DNA of 64,000 bases from assembly GCF_954871325.1 (NCBI RefSeq), contig NC_088779.1:13766846-13830845 (forward strand), written 5' to 3'. The number at the start of each line of letters is the position of its first letter. The stretch's first letter is position 1. The notes below the pieces were generated by a model that had not been told where the DNA came from, ran no database searches, and saw nothing but the letters and a program-made list of their open reading frames with translations. The position numbers and the translations under genes are program-made. Below are positions 40,001-51,264 of this stretch, one piece after another. This DNA comes from Gordionus sp. m RMFG-2023 (taxonomy: Eukaryota > Nematomorpha > Gordioida > Chordodea > Parachordodidae).

Positions 40001-43000
40001 TATGGAACTAAAAGGCAGATTAATTAATTTTTTAAGGAAACAAATACCCGACGGAAAAATAGCTACTACTAATTCACGGGAATGTTGCAATGATTTGGAA
40101 GATTTCTTTGGATTCCATGAAATTGATCACCATGAAGATAAATTGGATAGATATTTTTTATAATGATAGCAAAATTACTATTTTTGAACAATTCCCTGAA
40201 TTAAAAAATATTTATATAAAATACAATACCCCGCTTCCCTCTAGTGCTCCTGTGGAGCGCCTATTTAGTATTGCAAAACAGGTCTTAGGGGAGAGGCGTG
40301 GGTGTTTGTTAGATTCTAATTTAGAAAATTTATTAATTTAAAAGCTAATAAAAGATTATAAATATTTTGATATATCATATAATATAAATAAAACGTTTTG
40401 ATAAAAAAATATGATTTTGTTTCGTGTACCTTCTAAAAAAATGAAAATCAAAGGAGCGGTTATGGAGCGGCACTCCATTAGTTGGAGTGGGAGCGCTCCT
40501 TTTAATATTTAGTAGCGGGAGCGGGAGCTCGCTCCTTTTGAGAAGGTAGGAGCGAGAGCGGGAGCTTGCTACTTTTAAAAAGGAGCGTTAACAACTCTGA
40601 TTTTTATAACATAGGGGACAAATTGGGAGGCTCATAAAAGATAACCTAAAAATAAAAAATGGTATATGTAAACTATAGGGGAAAATATATAAATTTTGTT
40701 TACATGCTCTTGTATATATGAGTTCTAAGGTATGAATGATGAAAAAATTAAATTGCGTGAAAAATTTAGCAAAGCATGTGCAATAACTGGCACGTAAAAT
40801 ATATATGCGACTATTCCACCAGATCTAAGAAGAAATATTGAACAATATATTCAAGAAAATAATACTTATCAAGATATGAGATTTAGAATGAATTATATTA
40901 ATGACTATGTATGCTTTAGCCATAACTAAAGATGGCTTTTCCAATTTTTCAGGCAACATTATATTGAAGTAAAAAATATGGGTGTCGCTAGTCCAAAATA
41001 GACCCTTATCATCGGTTTCGCTGCAAAAGCATATAACTAACAAAAATAAAACGTTTTTGTTTGTATTTATGGATTTATAATGCTTTAATCAAAACTTAAA
41101 AGAGTTAATATTAAATAGAATCTTATTTCATCCAATATCAAAAACACCTATTGTATTGTTTTATTTTTTATATTGATATAAAAACACATCTTTATTTACA
41201 AGCTTAAATAAAAATCTTATGCTCCTAAATAAATCTTCATATCTTATTTATATATTAATAGATTTAAAATTTATTCAGTTAAATTTTAAGTATTATATTT
41301 ATCGATAATTTTAAGGTGTGATTTATGAGAGATTCTTTTAACGTTCTAAATTTGTTATTTTGCTTTTTATTTTTGTAATGGCCATTTTAAAGCTGAAAAT
41401 ATATGTAGCATTTTAACTGAAAGTATGATATTCAAAAATTCTCAGAAAAGTCATATACAACAATAAGGTGGATTCAGCCCATGGTGACTAAACAATCAAA
41501 TAATATATTTTGCCAAATTATGTGTCAGTAGGCTTGGAGACTAGTAAAATCCCTATGATGCTGAATAAATAACATGTCTTAAGGCCAAATAGAGAAGTTT
41601 ATATAAACACTTAACATTAATTATAAAAGAAAAATTTCCGCTTATTTTAAAAATGTTTTATCCTAGTATTTTTATCATAATTTTGCATAAATAAAAAAAA
41701 TTTATAGTTAATTTCAAAAATAGATACTGTTAAGTTGGCATAAAACTTTAATTTATCAAAATTACCGTGCAAATATTGCCTATAAATATAAAAATTATGT
41801 AACTCACAAAAAGTTTTTAAAAAATTACAAAAATACTCATAGCCAACATAAATGATTTTCTATGGGAATAAAATTAAAATTATTTCTAGCGATACACATT
41901 TTCTAGACCAATGAAACAATAACACTTGATAGTAATAAGTGGTGTAGCCAGAATTAATCCTGGAGAAGGGGGGGGGGGGGTTTAAAATTTTTTTGAGGGC
42001 TTCGCCCCCAAACCACATTTTAAAAATTTGCCAATTTTGTGCTAAATTGGTGTCTAACCACTATAGTAGCCAGCATAAATGAAAAAAATATTGTTTTAAT
42101 ACACGACTGAAAGCATTATTATGAAAATTTTATCAATGTTTAGTTAATTCAATCCATTAGATGTAGAAAGAAGAATAAAATCGTTCCCCTCCCCCTCCCA
42201 AACCTATATTTTTATGATCACTTAATATATCTTATTCTATGTTAAAAATAATTATTTTAATTAAATTTGCATATAACAAAATTTTGCAGAGCATTGTAGA
42301 TTTTACTATAATAAAATTAATACAAATGAGTATATTAATAAAACATAAATAATTTATTATAGATCCACAAAAGTAGGAAAATCGGGATGAGACTGGGTCG
42401 GGTCTAATATCTTTTAAAAAATTTCGGGCCGTGTTGGGTCGGATCTTGGAAATTTTTTAAATATATCTAAATATATCAATTTTATGTTAAATTTTTTATG
42501 TAAAATAAAAATATTGGATTTTATTTATAAAAACTAGACGCCATATAACATATATCTTTTATTTTGAGTAATTATAAAAATGAATTCGGGCCAGGCCGAC
42601 AAAACTTTAAAAAAAAATTTGGGGTTCGGGCCGGCAAAACTTTTTATAAATAATTTCGGGTAGGGCCGGGTTTGAAAAATTAGTCCCGATGCAGATCACT
42701 AATTCTTGGTGCAAATACAATTTATTAAAAATAGTATAATATATAAATATTATGACTAAGAAATCATTATAATTACGTTTTAAATATAAAAATTTTATGA
42801 CTAAGATCATAGTAATATAGCAATTTTATAATTTGAATTTATAAAGAGAGATCTACTTTCCTCTGAGATTTGACTAATTCATCTAGAATTAAATTTTTAT
42901 AGAGAAAAATCTCCTTTAAATATTTAATATTGCTAATCCATTTAAACAGCTTTCATCGGTGCTATTTCTTAAATAAGTTTTTAACCTTTTCAAAGTTTAA

Positions 43001-45541
43001 AAAGACCTTTCATTAGTGTGTGCTTATCGGTAAGGTAGCTAAAATAAAAGGCGATGTTTTGATATTAGGGAGGGAATCTAAAGTGCAATTATACATGGAA
43101 AGGGCCTGCAAAGCATACTTTGTCTCAAAGAGTACTCTATTCTGTCAAAATTTTTATACGAAAATTTGACATCACAAAGTAATTTATCATACGATCCTGA
43201 TAATTCATCAGAATAAAACTCTGAGATTTTCTTAATATCCTCTCGTGTTTACAGTGTATTTAGACTCAACCGGCAAAAGAAAATAAAAGCTGATTAAAAT
43301 AAAATTTTGACTAATAAATCTTTCATTTAATTGAAATAAAAATGTATCAATAAGGGGAATAAAAATATTTATTTAATCGTAGATGCATCAATATTTAAGC
43401 GATTGGAATATCTAGAAACTACTCTAGGTTTAAAATTTTTAATCCCAAACATATTAGCAATCACCTTTACTTTCTCATTATATTTACCAAATTAAATGAT
43501 TTTTCTTTTATTTAAAAATTATAAAAAATTAATTAAAATTTTTAAAACTATCTAATTATAGTTTAACAATAAAATTTTATTATTAAATTTATAAATATCT
43601 AATTTAACTATGCGAGAAAACTTCAAATTATATAATGTTATATAAGGTAAGTATGGTTAAAATGAGGCTTTCTATTTTAAAATTAATAAATCTAAGGTAA
43701 ATATTTAAAGAATATTGAAATTTTTTATTATAAATTAATAATATTTACAATATTACCTCCCAAAATCGCAGAGTTTTAATACACTAGATTCGGGATCTAG
43801 GAGCAAATTTTGTGGTTTTATATCTCTGTGACATATACCTTTACAGTGGATGTAAGCTAATGCACGAAAAAGTTGATATAGGTAGACCTGTTAGAGTATT
43901 TTTATTTTAAAAAATGTTTGATATTGGCTAAATTTAAATGCTTACATGTAATAAAATAAAATAAATTTTTTATATTATTTTATAATTAGCAGACCTCCAG
44001 GCCAGGCCCTATCAATTTTTCAAATATACCCATCTCAGGTCAGGCCTATAAATTAAGAAAGAAAGTTATTAAAATAACTGGGCAGGCCTAAAAAATATTT
44101 TTAAAAAAATCTGGGCTGCACCAAATTTTTTTTAAATCCTGACCAGGCCTTGCAAATCATACATCTTAAGGTTTCTGATAATTATATTAAAAAACTTAAA
44201 ATTTAGAATAATAAATTCAACTTAATTAGTTTTATCAAAATTATAAGATATAACATCTTATAAGTAAAAAATAAATATATAATATTTAAGATTCGGAATA
44301 ATTTAAATCAATCAAACTTTAACATATAAGAGCGGTAGCATTAATTTTGACTTAGAATAATGACGAGCTATTCTGTATACAGTTTCTGGAACATATTCTA
44401 AGACTAAATTTAAAAATATGTCATCTTTCTGTTATAAAATATATTAAAAAATAAATGTGTAAAAGTGAAAAATAAATCAATATTAATAATGCATTATTAT
44501 AAAGAATATATTAACCTTTTCACCTGTACAGTAAAAGTAATAACGTAGTTTAACTATATTACAGTGATTTAATTCTTTCATTATTTGAAGTTCGCGATTC
44601 TAAAATTAAGAATAAAAATTTTTAAATTTGTAGAAAATTTAGAATGGAAAAAGAAATTTAATAAAACTTATATTCATTTTAAATTATTAAGAAACAAAAG
44701 AAAAGATTCCATAACCCATGTTAATAAAAAGTTATAATAAAAATAATGAAAACGCACATTGCTATAAAAATAATTATATGTATTAATTTTTGACTAGGGG
44801 TGTTTTTAGAGAAATCACATACATGACTCAATGCTGATAACATTAATATTTATTTAAATAATTTTTATAAATGATGAGATGCAAATCTTGAGTAAATAAA
44901 TATTTTAAAAAACTATTTAGCAAATATAATCATGTTATATTTTTAAACTTATATAAATAATCATTTAAAAAAACTAAGAATGCATATAAAATTTAACTCA
45001 GAGTTTAGACTCCTAATCTAAAAGTGAATAAATAATTAATATTTCATTTTATTAAACAATTGGGTGCTGTTATGTAACATAAAAGTTTAAGATTTGCAAA
45101 ATAGTAATTAGTGAGATAAAATATATAGCTAAGGTCAATCTTAGTGTTAATTAAATAAATAAAACTAACCTTAAAGCGCTTATCCTGAAGAACCTTTTTA
45201 ATAGCTACAAGTTCTCCACTTTCAACAAGGCTAGCTTGAAAAACTACTCCAAAGGAGCCATTCCCAATAACTTTTGTATCAGTGTATGAGATTTCTTTAG
45301 CTGCAGTATTTGAGCCATTGTTATTTGTTCCTTCTACTTCATTTGTTTTATTAATGTTTGCTGAAGTAATAATATTTTGATTTTCTGACTCAGGGGGAGA
45401 TAGAACCCCATAATTAGCAAGTACAGTTGTAACTTTAGATGAATTACTTAGGTTATTATTATTGATATTAGTTTTGCTATTAGTATTAATTAAATTAGAT
45501 AAAGGTAGTGGGTTATTATGTGAATTTGACTGGTTGGGCAT
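31068..45541 (-). CDS. GSK3: Glycogen synthase kinase 3 (Shaggy), 8 coding exons
   Basis: CMGC Ser/Thr kinase of the beta-catenin destruction complex. Coding exons on the - strand: 45541-45170, 44599-44516, 44428-44318, 43887-43757, 35716-35610, 32397-32204, 31952-31766 and 31579-31068. All have GT-AG junctions and consistent phase, giving 565 residues (human GSK3B 420). Visible: Gly loop [13 protein letters not shown], catalytic lysine in [34 protein letters not shown], activation-loop tyrosine in [17 protein letters not shown], and Axin/FRAT groove [17 protein letters not shown]. The three basic residues of the primed-substrate pocket (R of DKRFK, R of HRD, K of SAKQL) are present. The Asn/Ser-rich N-terminus lacks the inhibitory PRTTSF site, and the tail beyond ILIPPH is long and Ser/Pro-rich. 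Introns of 3.2 and 8.0 kb hold a LINE and hATs. An upstream exon is possible. Confidence 0.97.
32540..35480 (+). mobile_element. RTE-type non-LTR retrotransposon (LINE), decayed, in GSK3 intron
   Basis: Runs antisense to GSK3, between exons 35610-35716 and 32204-32397. Pieces in order: endonuclease start [10 protein letters not shown] at 32926 and [13 protein letters not shown]; endonuclease core [11 protein letters not shown] (about 33327-33360) then [17 protein letters not shown]; reverse-transcriptase flanks GTIPKDW and KGKGDPLDC (34180-34260); [12 protein letters not shown] (about 34470); [13 protein letters not shown] (from about 34536); a Cys-rich segment [11 protein letters not shown] (34695); and C-terminal [20 protein letters not shown] (35310-35370). 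Many stops and frameshifts, and much of the RT palm is missing. Composition is clearly more GC-rich than the intron. Clade by motif recall: RTE; dead copy. Confidence 0.85.
36506..36697. repeat. TAGTGTTGTTAAAC-family MITE with 8-bp TSD
   Basis: A 192-bp palindromic element: left AAGTGTTGTTAAAAGGCTCG, right (complement) TAGTGTTGTTAAACGGCTCA. Flanked by GTTTCAAT at 36498-36505 and 36698-36705, perfect. The 8-bp duplication makes it hAT-type. It lies in the 8-kb GSK3 intron. Confidence 0.85.
37345..37992 (-). mobile_element. Deleted hAT, CAGAGTTGTTAACGCTCC family (BED exon only)
   Basis: The ends CAGAGTTGTTAACGCTCC (37345) and CGCTCCTTAACAACTCTG (37992) are inverted. On the - strand, 37631-37440 encodes [20 protein letters not shown], then CLLC and [10 protein letters not shown], the BED-like zinc-finger exon of this family; everything between that exon and the 3' end is gone. 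GGAGC/GCTCC words crowd the 5' end (37905-37985). Flanking 8-mers do not match, so no TSD is claimed. Confidence 0.7.
38181..40599 (+). mobile_element. hAT transposon with near-complete, intron-bearing transposase
   Basis: A perfect 8-bp duplication ATTTTTAT (38173-38180 and 40600-40607) brackets the element. The ends are TAGAGTTGTTAAGG and, inverted, CAGAGTTGTTAACGCTCC. The right subterminal region (40455-40590) is packed with GGAGC/GCTCC words; the left end lacks them and the BED exon found at 37398-37631 and 26521, so the 5' end is probably deleted. It lies in the GSK3 intron, antisense to it. Confidence 0.9.
38660..40340 (+). pseudogene. hAT transposase gene, at least five exons
   Basis: Exons by GT-AG and phase: about 38660-38890 ([12 protein letters not shown] to ADCWSRFRR), 38938-39144 ([18 protein letters not shown] to [12 protein letters not shown]), 39195-39645 ([22 protein letters not shown] [23 protein letters not shown]), 39693-39859 ([16 protein letters not shown]) and 39908-40341 ([20 protein letters not shown], then [20 protein letters not shown], the hAT dimerisation domain). 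Relative to the copy at 26.8 kb one A is missing after RYFL near 40160, shifting the frame; another one-base shift is likely near 38645. Introns are only 47-50 bases. The BED zinc-finger exon is absent. A recent copy by hAT standards here, but not intact. Confidence 0.85.
40608..41937. other. GSK3 intron sequence, no element recognised
   Basis: AT-rich; no coding segment or terminal repeat recognised. Confidence 0.4.
41938..42300 (+). mobile_element. hAT-type element end, CAGTGGCGTAGC family
   Basis: Starts AGTGGTGTAGCCAGAATT, followed by a G tract and GGGCTTCGCCCCCAA. The next 250 bases are the inverted counterpart of 27640-27900. The far end is not identified. Confidence 0.5.
42360..42700. 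repeat. GC-block MITE (TAGAGATCTGCA family)
   Basis: The high-coordinate end, complemented, reads GTGATCTGCATCGGGACTAA, matching the start of the element at 922. Inside, CGGGCC-type words (GGGTCGGGTC, TTCGGGCCGG) are spaced by A/T runs. Confidence 0.6.
42840..43290 (-). pseudogene. hAT transposase C-terminal relict, paralogue of 23960-24435
   Basis: On the - strand near 43020-42965 it reads TNERSF, a stop, then [11 protein letters not shown]. It aligns with 23960-24443 in inverse orientation, including AATTATAAAATTG, which corresponds to the uninterrupted target of the hAT inserted at 24444. Lies in the large GSK3 intron. Confidence 0.65.
43988..44170. repeat. GC-block repeat in GSK3 intron
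   Basis: Starts GCAGACCTCCAGGCCAGGCC and ends near GACCAGGCCTTGCA, with CAGGCC words between A/T runs. A worn member of the GC-block MITE group. Confidence 0.45.
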
Positions 45542-45561
45542 AAGATCAATCTTGGAACCTA
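45542..45561 (-). other. Possible 3' splice site just upstream of the GSK3 start
   Basis: On the - strand TTTTTTTTAG precedes GTTCCAAGATTGATCTT and the ATG at 45541. The AG is at 45560-45559. The 17-base leader has no stop in the ATG frame, so an upstream exon could be a 5'UTR exon or could extend the protein. Confidence 0.5.
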
Positions 45562-46300
45562 AAAAAAATTATTATTTTAGGTAATTTATTATTTGGGAAT
45601 AAATTATAATTTCAATCAAAAAATTATCAAATGTTTACTGTTCATCCTTGAGTATCATCCATGTGTATATCACGGTTATCTAATTTCATAAATGCTAAAT
45701 ATAATTACTGGCTTCATTTTTTTAAAATAGCTGGAAGTTCTCTAAGTAATAGGCAAATAAATTTTATTAGTTTTTAAAATAGGCAAATAAGATTAGAAGG
45801 GCAAAATAGTCAGTAATCAATATTTCCCATATTTGTACAGGCGGACAAATGGTAAAATATATAAATTAAATTTCAAAAGTGAAAAGTGAAATTGATGATG
45901 ATGACGAGTATAGAATTACATTCTAAATTTTATAAAAGATTATATTCAAACCAAAAAATTCATGTTTATATCCATATAATAAAATTATCTAGATCAAAAG
46001 TAAAAGTAATAAGTAATGTTTTCTAAAAAACTTTTTTATAAACTATTCTTTATATGAAGATTACATAATATGAGATGTAAAAATATTTGATTGGTTATAT
46101 ATAATTCATTTTACATTTATTGTATCAATATTATATAAATAAGACTATATATCATCGACTTCATTGCCAACCCTCTGCGATTATTAGGATGTTGCTATTG
46201 AATTGAATATGAATATATTAAAACAATTTTGTTTCACTACAATTCGCTTCTATTATTTATATAAAAACGTATTTATACGTCATAATAAGCACAATTACCC
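45562..46300. other. Upstream region of GSK3
   Basis: AT-rich; the promoter and any first exon of GSK3 (- strand) should lie here or beyond. No core promoter element can be assigned. Confidence 0.35.
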
Positions 46301-46302
46301 TT

Positions 46303-46515
46303 TATCGCTATATGAAACAGCAGAGCTACGCTTGGACTATCTCATCCCATCTAATTGGGTTAAGAAATTTGGGGGTAACCTATGAGATGAGCCCATCCAC
46401 AGTTCTTGGGCAGGCTGCAGTTACCTGTGCGCGCAAGAGGCGAAACCACTTGCTTAAACGCCTACGGGAAATAAGAAGAGAGAGAAAAGCCCGTACCCGA
46501 TTAAGTAAAATGTAA
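46303..46515. repeat. GC-richer block of unknown identity next to the LINE
   Basis: About 210 bases with balanced composition, including GGGCAGGCTGCAGTTACCTG and GTGCGCGCAAGAGGCG, in an otherwise AT-rich region. It may be the distal 3' part of the LINE at 46741-49662 (- strand) or a separate SINE-like unit; I find no clear tRNA promoter boxes. Confidence 0.35.
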
Positions 46516-46740
46516 ATTATAGGGAGGGGTATTGGTAAATTTTAAGTTTATGGTCTATATTGAATTTGTTTATTTAATATAAATATGATATATTTTTTAA
46601 ATAAATCTGCCTTACTATTTAAGAATATTAGATTAGTGAGTTAAGTATATTTTGGATAATTATATATAGGTTAGGTACATGAAGAGTTTTATAAACAAAT
46701 AAATAAATGTATGTTTACCATGGCGGGAGGAAAGTGGTGC

Positions 46741-49662
46741 TTATGCTGCAGGGGGGGCTGAGAGATTTGGAGGGTGCAGGTAGCCTGATTTGATTTTTAG
46801 AAGCTTTTTTATTGAGCTTTTATTATTGTTTAGACGTATGAATTGTTCCATCGTCAGATTTAGGCTTATGATTTCTTTTATCGTTCTGTATAGCCAATAT
46901 GACTTGTATTTACCGTATGTTTTACCTTCATGAGACTCGAGCCAGATTATAGCTTCATGGACTATGTTTTGTCTGAAGTTTCTGATGGTGTGACCAAAGA
47001 GTTGAATGTGCCTTTTTTTGAGAGTAGTCTCGATCGGGACGTTTTTTGAGATTCGCCATAGGCTGGCATTCGAAATTATTCTTGGATAGAAAATACCGTT
47101 GAGCTGGCGCAGACAGCGGTTTACGAAAACTTGTATTTTCTTTGTCTGAGATTTATTTATTTCCCAAGTGTCGCTGCCGTAGAGGAGGACTGGAATGACT
47201 GTGGCGTTAAAAATTCGGAGCCTCGTTTTGACTGAGATCTCTCTTGCTGTCCATAGTTTGTAATATTTCATAAAGGTTATTTTGGCGTTTTATAGTCGGG
47301 CTTCGATTTCACCGCTGATATTTCCTTTATTATCGATAAGTACGCCAAGATATTTAAAATTGTTAACTATTTTAATTTCATTTCCCTCAAATGTTAAGTT
47401 ATTTATAGACGCCTCTGGGGATGGCATAATAAAAGTTTTATTAAAGTTGATGGTTAAACCTACTTTGTTGCTATGAAAGCATAGACTTGTAAGTAAGTCT
47501 ATTGTCTCATCTCTTGATTTGGTGATTAAAACTAGATCATCTGCGTATGAGATGATTCTTAGGTGATTGATATTATTATTGTTTGATGATATATCAACTA
47601 GGTTCATGGTGCTCGTGGTTTCCTTTATAATTTTGTTTATGATTATATTGAACAAAATAGGTGATAGTACACAGCCTTGTTTTACACCTCTTTTAATCTT
47701 GAAGTAAGGTGAGAAAGTTTGGCCTAGCTGTAATTTGGCCCAATAGTTATTGTAATGGTACTTCAAAATTTTAATTATGTTTGGATCGATATTGCAATCT
47801 TCTAGAGCTTCCCAGAGGGCATTGTGTTTCACGTTGTCGAAGGCTTTGCTGTAGTCTATGAAAGAAAATATAAAAGGAAGTTTATATCTAAAACACTTCT
47901 GTAGATAGATTTTAAGAGCTAGGATGGGTTCATTGATGTTCTTATTTGGCCTGTATGCGCAAATATTACTTGACAGGAGGTTTTTGGTAGAATCAAGAAT
48001 TCTGTTCTTCGGGAGCACCATGAACACCTTTGAGACTGTGGAGGTGAGAATAATGGCCCTGTAGTCTGCGAAAGATGAAGGATGGAGTTTCTTGGGGAAG
48101 TTGCAGATTGTGGATTTATTCCAATCATCTGGGGTTTTGCCTGAATTGTATATTTTGGTGAATATAGCTAATAGATATTTAGAAATGCTCTCTGGAGCGG
48201 CTTTCATGTGTTCATTTCTGATCCCATCAGAGCCGGGTGCTCTATTGTTTTTTAGTTTGTTTATGGCTCTGTTAATTTCTGTGAGGGAGAAATCAGAGTG
48301 GAGTAATGGCAAGATTGTCTGTTGGGGGCTCACTATCTTGGAAGGGATCCTGGACTCAAAGGCTGACATATAGAAGTCTGTCCAGATGGCCATTTGCTCT
48401 TCAGGGTCTGTATATTTGTTACCTCCTTGTAAAGTAAGTATTGGTAATTTCTTAAAGCATGCTGGTTTGCAGAAGTGTTTGAGCGTAGGCGTCATGAGTT
48501 TTGTTGTTCCTCATATCTATTTCTATTTCTTCCGCTCTCTTTGCTAAGAAAATCCTACGATCGCTACGTAGTAATCTCTGAATGCGTTTCCATAGTTCTA
48601 AATTGCGGCTGCTATCGTTTTTTATCGATAGGATTAAGTTTTTTGTATTTGCTGAGAGCCATTCTCTTTTTGGTATTTGGCTGTGGTTGAGGTTATTGTA
48701 GGCGTGGAAAATCGCACTTTTGAAGTCTGACCAACATTCTTCTAATGGTTTGGTAGGGAAGAACTGAATAATCCTAGCTAGGCCTGAGCATATTGTTTCA
48801 TTATAGGCTGTTTTGTTAATGTTAGTGAAGTGCCATTTGGTAGGTTGTTCTGGCGTTGTACGTATTGTGCTATGGATGCGCCTGGTATTATTGTTCCTCC
48901 ATTCATCACTTCGTATTATTATATGTGCTTTGATTAGTTTGTGATCTGATATATTTATGTTTAGGATGGCCTTTACATCTGCAAACCAGCTATGGATATT
49001 GGATAGGAAGAAGTCAATTTGTGAGGAGTGGCCACCTCTTGAGAAGGTCATGAGGTGAGGAGGTTTATGTTTTAAGAACGTGTTTTCAATTTTTAGATTG
49101 TTATCGAAACATATTTGGAGTAGTTTTTTTCCATCTTTATCGTTGCTGTTATATACTGTTGTGTGGCCTATATTATTGCTTACTTTGTATGTTATGTCAT
49201 GGCCTATCTTAGTATTGAAGTCTCCCATAGCTATGATATTGTATCTTTTTGGTAAGGAGCTTATCACGTTATCTAGATGTTCTAGGAATAACATTCTTTC
49301 TGTGAGTTTAGGGGGGACGTAAACATTGAGGAGGATGGTGGGTTTGTAGGCGGTAATAGTACAGCAATTCTTTCGGTTATAGGGACAAATTTTATAATGT
49401 ATTTTTTGAGCTTATTTTTGATAAGGAAGGCCACACCTGACCATTTATTGTTCGTGGTTCCAGAGCTATAGTATATATAATTTGTAAATTGGGCCGAATG
49501 GTTGTCGGGGGAGTGGGTTTCCTGTAATCCTATTATGTCGGTAGAGTCATTTGATAATAGCGTCATAAGAATTGACATTTTATCTTTGATGCCATTAATA
49601 TTTAAGGAGGACAAGAAAAGGGACCCGTTTAGCATAGTTTTAACGGAGGAATTAAGATTCAT
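46741..49662 (-). mobile_element. Non-LTR retrotransposon (LINE) with endonuclease and reverse transcriptase
   Basis: Reads from 49662 down to 46741. Endonuclease: SLNINGIKDK, IIGLQETH, GVAFLIK, then IIAMGDFNTKIG, QIDFFLSN and NISDHKLIKAHI. Reverse transcriptase: RAPGSDGIRNEHMKAA, FIFSFIDYSKAFDNVKHNAL, RGVKQGCVLSPILFNIIINK, ISYADDLVLITKSRDET. C-terminal: NATVIPVLLYGSDTWEINKS, CLRQLNGIF, NASLWRIS, RHIQLFGHTIRN. Only three breaks seen: a frame change near 49290, another near 48480, and an in-frame TAA at 47290. Composition is less AT-rich than the surroundings. Clade not settled (RTE/CR1-like by C-terminal motifs). Much better preserved than the LINE at 32540-35480 and a different family. Confidence 0.88.
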
Positions 49663-49799
49663 GATGTAAGGTTTGGTAAAGAAATTTTTCTGAACTTGTA
49701 TTTTGCTATTTCGTACAATATTTTGAGCTAAAGAGTTACGTGAAGGACTTTAATCCGGAGTGTTTACTGGGATCCGAGTGGTTGGGTAAATTTAAAATA

Positions 49800-51264
49800 A
49801 TTTAAAATAGTTTTAAAATAGTTTTAAATATGGCAGAAAATTTCTTAAATATAAATGGGTGAAAGAAAATAATTATGTAGAACTCATAAAAACGTATTTA
49901 TATTCATAATGCTTTTTTAAATGATTAATGTCATTGGGTGCAATTTAGTTAAGAAAAATTGTTATTTTTTATTATTTTATTTAATATTCAAATTTATAAT
50001 TGGTTTTACAATCAAACATCTTATTATTTTTAATAACCATGTTGATAAATAAAAATAAGTATTATTAACTTTCTATGATTAGATTTAAAAATAATTAAAT
50101 ATAATAAATTCACTAAATTAGAAATTATGGAATTTAGATAAATTCTGCTTTCTATTATTATTTTAGTTACCAATCTATCTTAAAAGCACAGAAGCTAGTA
50201 TACTTTATTTTTTATTTTTTATCATTTAATATAGTTATTATTTTTTTTATTTCATAGATTCATCAGTCCTTTTAAATATGGGTAAATGAAGACAATTCAT
50301 ATGATAATTTACTCAATACATTCTCTAATTGCAAAAATTTTCCAATAAATACATATAATATTTATCTAAATAGATAATATTATACATTTAATTGTAAGCT
50401 CTATTCACTGAAAACTTTTGTGTCAAACTATAATTTTTTTATTTTTAGGAAATACGCTGACTTAATATAGGTTAATCGATTCTTACGCATATTTGCTTTT
50501 GTTGCTGTACATCTTCCTTGTACAACTTATTAACTTTAGGGCTAAAGGGGCATCGCTAGCTTTTTTTACAAAAGGAGGTGTTTGCTATTCTTTAAAAAAA
50601 AATATATATTATATCTTTTTATTATGTTCATATAATTTATGTAGAGTTGTAGGATGGAGATATCCTGGTGTCAATCTTAATTTGGGCAATTTACCCATAT
50701 TACTGATTTCCTTTTTTAAAAAAACTATCTCCGTCATATTTTAGCATCCTCCACAATATTTTATATTTTTATAAATTTTATCAAGACAACATTTACGAAT
50801 TTTATAAACAACCTTAAATTTTAATTATTGAATTAAAAATAAAATAAATTATTTGTATATATTTACTAATGTCTATTATAGATCTAGAAGAAAAAGCACA
50901 TACACTTATTGAAATGACAGATAAAAATGTGAACCTTTTACCTTTTTCTCAACTCCGATAATAATAATTATCATTTCTTAAAATAAAGATTTTCATTCTG
51001 TGAGAGTGTATATTAACAGCAATAATTTGCTCAAAATTTAAGTTATATTGGCCTCATATCAATCTGCCAATATGTGCTGGTAGGTTAATTACCCATTTGG
51101 AAAACTTGCAGAAACAACTATATCCAAATACTTATTCAAATGATTGTATAGAAAAATCTGATACTTACATTGGTTAAAATTCTTCAGAAAATGAGCTTTT
51201 CCTTGACATTTATCAATTGATGATTTAATTGATATTTTGTTTACTGATATAAATAATAATATAT
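49800..51264. other. AT-rich, no gene seen
   Basis: An 83-codon open stretch at 50493-50744 has no family resemblance and is taken as chance. Nothing else recognised. Confidence 0.4.

Noticed and set aside
50493-50744. Open frame of 83 codons
   Set aside because: Hydrophobic, AT-driven composition, no family motif, no flanking exon signals; likely chance.
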